Positions 1-4,892 of a stretch of 6,256 nt of DNA are shown here, piece after piece (position 1 is the stretch's first letter; the number at the start of each line of letters is the position of its first letter). Where the stretch lies: the NCBI GenBank assembly GCA_013314865.1, contig JABUEV010000156.1, positions 1-6,256 of the forward strand. Direction: 5' to 3'. The DNA is from Bacteroidales bacterium. Its GTDB lineage: Bacteria; Bacteroidota; Bacteroidia; Bacteroidales; VadinHA17. The notes beneath the pieces were generated by a model, which was not told the DNA's origin, did not search any database, and saw only the letters and a program-made list of their open reading frames with translations. The position numbers and the translations under genes are program-made.

Positions 1-790
1 TTTGAATTCCGGTTTCAATTGTTATTGCTCTCCTGTCGTAAGGAGTTCTTTTCGTGAGTGTTGAAAAGGAAAAGCCTGTAAGAAGCGCCAGGGAGTTATG
101 CACCAGGACTATTATGAAAATATACTTAATGTAGCGGATGAAGAAATCATAATTGCTTCTGAAAAGAATTACAACCATTGCAAAAAATGCCAGTATCGAC
201 AGAATCTTAAGTGGTTTGATAATAACTTTTGTGATTTTTGGCAAATAATGGGCAAACAGCATACCTAAAACAAGTGGAATTCCGAGGAGAATAAAAACGG
301 TTTTGAACATTTCAAAGGGATCAATCCTGAGAGGCTGAAGCAGCTCGGAACCTGTACTCTGATATATTTTAAGGAACAGGCCTCCCCAAATAGCAAAATT
401 AAGAGGTGTGAGTATAATTGCCGATATGGTGGCAATGGCTGTCAGGCTCACTGACAATGCTGCGTTACCCCTGGCCAAAGCTGACATGAAGTTGGATATG
501 TTTCCGCCCGGACAGGCAGCGACAAGAATCATCCCCATTGCTACAGTGGGAGTTAATATATTTCGAAAAAGAACGACAATTATAAATGTGACAAGAGGAA
601 GCAGGAGAAATTGAGAAATAAATCCTACAAATATTGATTTAGGATTTTTTACAAGGTTTGTAAAATGTTCAACTTTTATTCCGAGAGCCACTCCAAACAT
701 TATGAAAGCCAGAGTCAAATTCAGAATAAGAAGTCCGTCCTGTGAGAAATTCAGCTTTACTGAATCCATAGATTTCAATGCTTCAAACAT
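1..790 (-). CDS. Bile acid:sodium symporter (BASS) family transporter, 3' end cut by window edge
   Basis: The reverse strand is open from an ATG at 790 to the window edge, giving 263 residues. An in-frame TAA shortly upstream makes this the first possible start. The protein is strongly hydrophobic with many membrane segments. Seen residues match the BASS fold as known from the Neisseria ASBT homologue: SQF with Q60, CPGGN at 93-97, SN at 99-100, ALARGN at 104-109, T117, and ETGIQ at 259-263. These correspond to the residues forming both sodium sites, so the transporter is probably active and Na+-driven. Family members run about 300-340 residues, so the last few dozen residues are missing. It sits in the inner membrane and imports an organic anion. 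The substrate cannot be read from sequence: the family includes bile acid, pantoate, pyruvate and other carriers. It follows the polyprenyl synthase gene on the same strand after 72 bases and may share its transcript. Confidence 0.9.
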   Translation of the reverse strand, partial: MFEALKSMDSVKLNFSQDGLLILNLTLAFIMFGVALGIKVEHFTNLVKNPKSIFVGFISQFLLLPLVTFIIVVLFRNILTPTVAMGMILVAACPGGNISNFMSALARGNAALSVSLTAIATISAIILTPLNFAIWGGLFLKIYQSTGSELLQPLRIDPFEMFKTVFILLGIPLVLGMLFAHYLPKITKVIIKPLKILSILAFFAMVVILFRSNYDFFIRYIKYIFIIVLVHNSLALLTGFSFSTLTKRTPYDRRAITIETGIQ

Positions 791-828
791 ATAATTCAGG
801 ATTTATTTAATAAGCGGATACAATGTAG

Positions 829-852
829 GTATAATACTGGATTAGTATAATA
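829..852. repeat. Short direct repeat GTATAATA x2 in the spacer between the transporter and the prenyl synthase
   Basis: GTATAATA occurs at 829-836 and again at 845-852, a 16-base period, within the 72-base spacer. The spacer has no GC-rich hairpin that would separate the two genes' transcripts. The repeat could be a protein-binding site for transporter expression, but the region is AT-rich and an 8-base repeat may be chance. Confidence 0.3.
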
Positions 853-862
853 ATTCAAGAGG

Positions 863-1837
863 TTATTTATTTCTGGTGGTTGTATACAAGGTAAAATCCC
901 ATAAAGACTTTTTGGCATCAGAATCGGGGTATGAGTCAAGTATTGCAAGTGCCTTGTCGCGGTACTGGTTCATTTTAAGCTCGGCGTATTCCATTCCGCG
1001 GTGGTCGTTTACAAAATCTATCACCTCGGCAATTTCTGTTCTTGTTTTTTTTCTGTTACGGACAATTGAAAGAATTTTTTTTCTTTGAAGGAAGCCTGAC
1101 TGTTCAAGCGCATAGATCAGGGGGAGTGTTATTTTTCTTTCTTTTAAATCGTTTCCGGGCGCTTTGCCTGTAAGGCCGTTTCCTTCATAATCAAGAAGAT
1201 CGTCGCGTATCTGGAAAGCAATACCGATATTCTCACCAAATTCTTTCATAAGCTGGATGGTTTCCGGATCATCTGTAACCGACCTGGCTCCGCAGGCTGT
1301 GCACGCTGCAATTAATGCGGCTGTCTTACTGCTTATTATTCTGAAATAATCCTCCTCCCTGATATTCAGCTTTCTTGCCTTCTGCAACTGAAGGAGCTCT
1401 CCCTCGCTCATTGACTTGACCGCTTCAGCAACTATCTCAAGCATGTCATAATGATTTTTTTCGACACTGATAAGCAAGCCGCGAGATAGCATGTAGTCTC
1501 CAACCAGCACAGCAATTTTGGAATTCCACAGAGCATTGATCGAAAGCGCGCCTCGGCGTTCATGAGCATCATCCACAACATCATCATGAACAAGCGAAGC
1601 GGTATGAAGCAGTTCAATGAAAGTCGCGGCAATATACGTTGATTCCGAAATCTGCCCGTTTAGCTTTGCAGTAAGAAATACCAGCAAAGGCCTCATTTGT
1701 TTTCCCTTCCTTCTGAAAATATAATTCAGGATTATCTTGAGAAGAGGTATATCACTCCGCATAGTCTTGCCGAAATAAATCTCAAATTGTGCCATCTCCT
1801 TCTTTACAGGCTCTCTTATTTCAGATAGTTCCGGCAT
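863..1837 (-). CDS. ispB: Long-chain polyprenyl diphosphate synthase
   Basis: This is a trans-prenyltransferase of 324 residues, the usual length. It extends an allylic diphosphate with isopentenyl diphosphate units to make the side chain of a respiratory quinone, menaquinone in most Bacteroidota. Visible landmarks in order are GKQMRP (45-50, substrate-binding Lys and Arg), the first aspartate-rich motif HDDVVDD (DDxxD at D85, D86, D89) followed by ERRG with R94/R95, KT at 171-172, the second aspartate-rich motif FQIRDDLLD (D212, D213, D216), and KITLP with K235. Position -5 from the first motif is a small residue, A80. In this family that fits long products (C30 or more), since short-chain enzymes have a bulky aromatic there. 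The exact chain length is not readable, so the ispB symbol means only an octaprenyl-type relative. It is a soluble or peripheral enzyme. It starts at ATG 1837 with no Shine-Dalgarno sequence, behind a plausible promoter, and diverges from the ArsR gene. Confidence 0.93.
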   Translation of the reverse strand: MPELSEIREPVKKEMAQFEIYFGKTMRSDIPLLKIILNYIFRRKGKQMRPLLVFLTAKLNGQISESTYIAATFIELLHTASLVHDDVVDDAHERRGALSINALWNSKIAVLVGDYMLSRGLLISVEKNHYDMLEIVAEAVKSMSEGELLQLQKARKLNIREEDYFRIISSKTAALIAACTACGARSVTDDPETIQLMKEFGENIGIAFQIRDDLLDYEGNGLTGKAPGNDLKERKITLPLIYALEQSGFLQRKKILSIVRNRKKTRTEIAEVIDFVNDHRGMEYAELKMNQYRDKALAILDSYPDSDAKKSLWDFTLYTTTRNK

Positions 1838-1856
1838 GAGTGGTCGTTTATGGTTT

Positions 1857-1891
1857 CAAACTTACATAAAAATCTGATTTTACCGACAATA
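1857..1891 (-). promoter_or_regulatory. Probable Bacteroidota-type promoter for the polyprenyl synthase
   Basis: Read on the minus strand, TAAGTTTG (1864-1857) is an exact match to the Bacteroidota -7 consensus TAnnTTTG. A TATTG element (1891-1887) lies 22 bases upstream, within the range seen for the -33 TTG box. Transcription would start roughly 13-15 bases before the ATG at 1837, leaving a short leader. This is inferred from consensus only. Confidence 0.5.
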
Positions 1892-1912
1892 ATACTTCCG
1901 ATGTGTAAGTTT
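1858..1912. repeat. Inverted repeat AAACTTACA / TGTAAGTTT in the divergent promoter region
   Basis: AAACTTACA at 1858-1866 is the exact reverse complement of TGTAAGTTT at 1904-1912, with 37 bases between. The left arm overlaps the -7 box of the polyprenyl synthase promoter. The right arm, read on the plus strand, resembles a -7 box (TAAGTTTA). The arms may therefore be two promoter elements facing apart, or two half-sites for a repressor such as the ArsR protein encoded next door. The sequence alone does not decide. Confidence 0.35.
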
Positions 1913-1949
1913 AATATCGAAAATAGGATTTAATACTTAATTTAAAGTT

Positions 1950-1957
1950 TATATTTG
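1950..1957 (+). promoter_or_regulatory. Probable -7 promoter box for the ArsR-type regulator
   Basis: TATATTTG at 1950-1957 is an exact TAnnTTTG match, 19 bases ahead of the ATG at 1977. I see no good TTTG -33 box at the expected distance, so the promoter would be weak, activator-dependent or regulated. The transcript leader would be only about 13-15 bases. Confidence 0.45.
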
Positions 1958-1976
1958 CTGAATAATTTTTTTCCTG

Positions 1977-2288
1977 ATGGATATAAAAGACTTAAAACCG
2001 GAAAATCTTGAAAAAGCTGCAAATATGCTTAAAGCAGTTGCTCATCCAGTAAGAATTTCAATAATAAGCTGCCTTGAGGAAAATAAAAAGATGACTGTGA
2101 CCGAAATCCATAAGTTGCTGAAAATAGAGCAATCGACGGCTTCACACCATCTTGGCATTATGAAGGATAAAGGAGTTCTCGCATCAAAAAGAGATGGGAA
2201 GAATATTTATTATTTCCTAAGGAATGAAATTCTTACCAATATTCTTGAATGCATAAGCGAATGCTGCAAGCTTGACGGCCGTATCTGA
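1977..2288 (+). CDS. ArsR/SmtB-family winged-helix transcriptional repressor with Cys-rich last helix
   Basis: This is a 103-residue protein, typical for the family. The ArsR fold is clear: LKAVAHPVR (18-26) is the signature of the second helix, TVTEIHKLLKIEQSTASHHL (40-59) is the helix-turn-helix with recognition helix, and KDKGVLASKRDGKNIYYFL (63-81) is the beta wing. Such proteins are dimers that bind operator DNA and let go when a metal or reactive species binds. The classic arsenic/cadmium motif ELCVCDL in the third helix is absent. The only cysteines are C32, at the end of the second helix, and C92, C96 and C97 in the C-terminal dimer helix (ECISECC). This suggests, but does not prove, a thiol-based sensing site, either metal or reactive sulfur. 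It starts at ATG 1977 with no Shine-Dalgarno sequence. It is transcribed away from the polyprenyl synthase gene and could regulate itself or that gene. The inducer and targets are unknown. Confidence 0.9.
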   Translation: MDIKDLKPENLEKAANMLKAVAHPVRISIISCLEENKKMTVTEIHKLLKIEQSTASHHLGIMKDKGVLASKRDGKNIYYFLRNEILTNILECISECCKLDGRI

Positions 2289-2303
2289 CTCAAGAATAAG
2301 ATT

Positions 2304-2912
2304 TTAACTAAGTCCCCTGAACATTCTTTTCTGAAACAGGATTATTGCTATCACTCCGCAGGTTATTGCTGAATCTGCAATGTTAAAGACAGGTCTGAAG
2401 AATATTAGTGATTCACCTGGCCGGTAAGGAGACCAGTCAGGCCAGGTTGTGTTTATCACAGGAAAATAAAACATATCCACCACCCTTCCGTGAAGAAATG
2501 AAGAGTAACCACCTCCAGGCGGGAAAAGAACGGCCGGCTCATAATAACTTTCACTGAATATCATACCGTAAAAGGCACTGTCAATAATGTTGCCGATTGC
2601 CCCAGCCATAATTGCACTTACCGCTAATATTAATCCGGTGGAGGCTTTCTTGTTTATTATTGAATTGAGGAAAAATCCTATGGCAACTATTGCAATAATT
2701 CTGAAGATGCTGAGTATAAGCTTGCCTGTCTTCCCTCCCATCTCCATTCCGAATGCCATTCCGTTGTTCTCGATGAAATGCAGCATGCCCCATTTGCCGA
2801 AAATATGTATTTCATCCCCTATAACCATATGCGTCTTGACCCATATTTTCAAAGCCTGGTCAAGCAGAAGAATGACAATTATAAATAGAATTGCCTTACT
2901 GCGAAGTGTCAT
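2304..2912 (-). CDS. lspA: Lipoprotein signal peptidase (signal peptidase II)
   Basis: This inner-membrane aspartyl protease removes signal peptides from diacylglyceryl-modified prolipoproteins, ahead of the lipobox cysteine. The 202 residues contain the family motifs: LDQALK (18-22, D19), ENNGMAFG (48-55), the catalytic GNIID (107-111, D111) and NIAD (177-180, D180). Four membrane segments are visible, near 6-25, 64-86, 93-113 and 174-195. It is longer than the roughly 165-residue enterobacterial enzyme because of a loop at about 117-172 rich in Pro, Gly and Tyr, including an HGRVVD stretch. Longer loops of this sort are usual in Bacteroidota. The start at ATG 2912 places the first charged residues just before segment 1. 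The gene converges with the ArsR gene, 15 bases apart, with no clear terminator between them. A hairpin lies 15 bases before its start, so it needs either its own promoter (TTTG at 2980-2977 and TAAATTTT at 2956-2949 on the minus strand is a weak candidate) or read-through. Confidence 0.95.
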   Translation of the reverse strand: MTLRSKAILFIIVILLLDQALKIWVKTHMVIGDEIHIFGKWGMLHFIENNGMAFGMEMGGKTGKLILSIFRIIAIVAIGFFLNSIINKKASTGLILAVSAIMAGAIGNIIDSAFYGMIFSESYYEPAVLFPPGGGYSSFLHGRVVDMFYFPVINTTWPDWSPYRPGESLIFFRPVFNIADSAITCGVIAIILFQKRMFRGLS

Positions 2913-2927
2913 GTCAATTTTAAAATA

Positions 2928-2967
2928 TTACGGGTCTGCAAAATAGTAAAAATTTACAGACCCGTAA
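2928..2967 (-). terminator. Hairpin terminator after the lipoprotein gene, or leader hairpin of lspA
   Basis: TTACGGGTCTG (2928-2938) pairs perfectly with CAGACCCGTAA (2957-2967). In minus-strand RNA the stem extends inward by a U-G wobble and three A-U pairs, giving about 15 pairs around a 10-base loop. On the plus strand the wobble position is a C/A mismatch. In the minus direction the stem is followed by UAUUUUAAAAUU, a modest U-rich tail. On the plus strand no T-run follows. It therefore most likely ends the lipoprotein transcript, whose stop is at 3015. Its position 15 bases before the lspA ATG leaves open an attenuator or leader role. Confidence 0.65.
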
Positions 2968-3014
2968 CAGAATAACCAAATAAAGAATCAGTACCAGGCT
3001 GACAATTGATTCTA

Positions 3015-3845
3015 TTAACAGGAAACGTTGATGTGGTTGATGTCCCAGCAGTACCAGTCGGTGTTGCCAAAAAACTTTTCACATCTGACCCTTCCGTTGT
3101 GCCCGGTGGTGCTCCATTCGACATCTACCTCAAACACATCCTGGTAGATTGGATGATAGTATTTAACCTCATAATAGGCATTAAGCGAACCTGTTTTCAG
3201 GCCGAACTCTATATAGCTGTCTTTCAGGGAATCACCTGTTTTGACGTAGGTGTATTTAACCATTCCGACCGATTCTCCGGTTTTTGTCCAGTCAATCTGT
3301 AAGATGGGAACCTGATTCTGCGGCCCCTGCTTTAAGACCCATTGACCTCCGGTGCCGTCAAGCTTGCTGGTCCCCTCAAACCACACAAATTCGGAAAAAG
3401 GATTGGTCCCCTCCTTGGAAATGTACATTTTCCACAGAACATCATTGCTCCTTATCTGCCCTGTCAGCCTTGCCTTGTATGTGACACTCAGCTGATCAAT
3501 GGTGATCGTTGCATCATATTTCCATTCCCAGGTATTGTCTTCTATATAGGTCGGAGTCTTGTTGACTGCAAGCTGGAATGATTTGACCGGGACCGCCAGA
3601 GTAGTATATACAATCGTTTTCCATATCAGAGCCACTCCTGCTGCAAACTCCCAATTGCTTATTTCAGTTCCTTTCGGAAATATTTCAGGTGTTTCTGACT
3701 TCGTACCGGCATCGAAGTTATTGAAATCAATAAGCATTGATTCTGCAGGCGGTAACGCCGGAGGATCGCCTTTATCCTTCTTGCATGCCGTAAAGAGTAT
3801 TGTGAATGTCAGAACAACTGTCAGAAATAAAAGTGTTTTTTTCAT
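3015..3845 (-). CDS. Putative lipoprotein of unknown function
   Basis: This is a 276-residue protein whose family I do not recognise. It begins with a clear type II signal peptide: MKK, a hydrophobic stretch at about 4-18, and the lipobox LFTAC with lipidated C21. The mature protein starts CKKDKGD. Charged residues directly after the cysteine resemble, only loosely, the surface-export signals described for some Bacteroidota lipoproteins, so outer-membrane or surface placement is possible. A proline-rich linker (28-33) leads to ESMLIDFNNF (35-44) and then a region rich in aromatic residues and alternating polar/hydrophobic stretches (EWKYDATITI, YEVKYYHP, FEVDVEWS). That pattern suggests an all-beta domain. 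Three cysteines cluster at the C-terminus (C255, C266, C276) and could form a disulfide. No catalytic motif is evident. It stands alone, with a hairpin terminator after it and a divergent SOD gene before it. LspA downstream would process it, but so it would any lipoprotein. The start at ATG 3845 is fixed by the signal peptide. Confidence 0.85.
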   Translation of the reverse strand: MKKTLLFLTVVLTFTILFTACKKDKGDPPALPPAESMLIDFNNFDAGTKSETPEIFPKGTEISNWEFAAGVALIWKTIVYTTLAVPVKSFQLAVNKTPTYIEDNTWEWKYDATITIDQLSVTYKARLTGQIRSNDVLWKMYISKEGTNPFSEFVWFEGTSKLDGTGGQWVLKQGPQNQVPILQIDWTKTGESVGMVKYTYVKTGDSLKDSYIEFGLKTGSLNAYYEVKYYHPIYQDVFEVDVEWSTTGHNGRVRCEKFFGNTDWYCWDINHINVSC

Positions 3846-4038
3846 ACTTTAAATGTTTACGGTTTTGCTATAAACGTTAAAGGTATATCAAAAATTACAG
3901 TGCCGGTGTCTGAAGCATCATAAATATTTCATGCCTTCAACAATGTCTGATGTTTGAAAAAACATAAAATAAAAAAACCGGACAGATACTTTCCGAACAA
4001 AATGAATTATTTTTTGTTTAATGTCAAAACTATAAAAC

Positions 4039-4764
4039 ATGAAACAAAAACAGATTATTAAAAAAGCCGGTCTCATGGTTACTGCATTTTTGTTTGCAAT
4101 TAAGCTGTTTTCCGGAGACCCCGATAACTTAAAAAATTCAACTATGGAAAAATTTGATATTCACACATTCCCGGCGCTGCCATATCCATATGATGCGCTT
4201 GAACCTTACATTGATGCCCGCACAATGGAAATTCATTATGACAAGCATCATCGTGCCTATTTCAATAATTTCACAGCGGCAATAAAAGGGACAAAACTTG
4301 AAAACAGCACGATTGAGGAAATATTTGCCAAAGTCTCAGAGGCTGGCGACGCAGTCAGAAACAACGGAGGGGGATTTTACAACCATGTAATCTTCTGGAA
4401 CAATCTTTCGCCAAAACCCGGAAAGATGTCTCCTGAACTGGAATCAGCCATCAACAAGGCTTTCGGATCATTTGAAAAATTTAAAGAGCTCTTCAGCAAT
4501 GCCGCCAAAACACGTTTTGGAAGCGGCTGGGCATGGCTTTACCTTACCCCCGATAAAAAACTTGCTATCGGAAGCACACCTAACCAGGACAATCCTCTGA
4601 TGGATGTCTCTCCGATAAAAGGCACTCCTCTTCTCTCTCTTGATGTCTGGGAACATGCATATTATCTCAAGTACCAAAACAGGAGACCGGAATATGTTGA
4701 AGCATTCTGGAATGTAGTCAACTGGGAGGATGTAAGTAGAAGATACAGTGAAGCAATTAAATAA
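4039..4764 (+). CDS. sodA: Superoxide dismutase, Mn-type residues of the Fe/Mn family, with N-terminal export-like segment
   Basis: This enzyme converts superoxide to oxygen and hydrogen peroxide. The 241 residues contain the whole Fe/Mn fold: FPALPYPYDALEP (44-56), the HYDKHH and Y74 region, YNHVIFWNN, FGSGWAWL and DVWEHAYYLKYQNRRPEY. The metal ligands are H66, H116, D202 and H206, and second-shell residues Y74 and H70 are present. G112 and Q183 (in NQDNPLM) occupy the positions that are Gly77/Gln146 in the E. coli Mn enzyme and Gln/Ala in its Fe enzyme. This favours manganese or dual-metal use. The protein is about 35 residues longer at the N-terminus than cytosolic homologues. The extra part is Lys-rich (MKQKQIIKK) followed by a hydrophobic run (11-25, with a Lys at 22) and then a polar linker, so export to the periplasm or membrane anchoring is likely. 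There is no lipobox. M36, at 4144-4146, matches the usual cytosolic start and could be a second start. The gene is monocistronic and ends at a strong terminator. Confidence 0.93.
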   Translation: MKQKQIIKKAGLMVTAFLFAIKLFSGDPDNLKNSTMEKFDIHTFPALPYPYDALEPYIDARTMEIHYDKHHRAYFNNFTAAIKGTKLENSTIEEIFAKVSEAGDAVRNNGGGFYNHVIFWNNLSPKPGKMSPELESAINKAFGSFEKFKELFSNAAKTRFGSGWAWLYLTPDKKLAIGSTPNQDNPLMDVSPIKGTPLLSLDVWEHAYYLKYQNRRPEYVEAFWNVVNWEDVSRRYSEAIK

Positions 4765-4765
4765 T

Positions 4766-4781
4766 GTTAGATATATCTAAC
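4766..4781. repeat. 16-bp perfect palindrome just after the SOD stop codon
   Basis: GTTAGATATATCTAAC at 4766-4781 is its own reverse complement and begins one base after the SOD TAA. As RNA it could form only a weak AT-rich hairpin, and no T-run follows it. It could equally be a DNA-binding site or a small addition to the 3' end ahead of the true terminator. No role can be assigned. Confidence 0.4.
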
Positions 4782-4798
4782 TAATACAAACCGTCAGA

Positions 4799-4829
4799 AA
4801 AAAGGGTGCAATACGATTGCACCCTTTTT
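4799..4829. terminator. Bidirectional intrinsic terminator between SOD and acyl-CoA synthetase genes
   Basis: AAAAAGGGTGCAAT (4799-4812) pairs without mismatch with ATTGCACCCTTTTT (4816-4829) around a three-base ACG loop. The plus strand ends in TTTTTATTT and the minus strand in TTTTTT, so the same structure can stop both converging transcripts. The SOD stop is 34 bases before it and the acyl-CoA synthetase stop is 63 bases from its other side. Confidence 0.9.
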
Positions 4830-4892
4830 ATTTAAGAATCATCCGGCCGTTACAGTCCCCCTTCTCAGATGAGATCATTGAGAGTTGTGCCG

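Noticed and set aside
408..614. Plus-strand open frame of 68 codons
   Set aside because: It is antisense to the BASS transporter, whose reverse frame carries conserved sodium-site residues over the same bases.
2304..3845. lspA and the adjacent lipoprotein as a dedicated peptidase-substrate pair
   Set aside because: LspA acts on all lipoproteins in the cell, and the two genes are separated by a hairpin terminator. Adjacency alone does not support a dedicated system.
876..3852. Additional open frames overlapping the annotated genes, for example 876-1088 (+), 1432-1632 (-), 2587-2946 (+), 3006-3302 (+), 3559-3852 (+)
   Set aside because: Each lies opposite or out of frame within a gene with clear family motifs. 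Their translations show no motif or sensible composition.
3907..3951. Repeated TGTCTGA (3907-3913 and 3945-3951) in the lipoprotein/SOD spacer as an operator
   Set aside because: Seven bases, only two copies, no symmetry and not placed at a recognisable promoter.
3950..3965. Small hairpin ATGTTT-GAAA-AAACAT upstream of the SOD gene
   Set aside because: Only six AT-rich pairs in an AT-rich spacer, no T-run suited to a terminator and no link to a promoter. It is probably chance.
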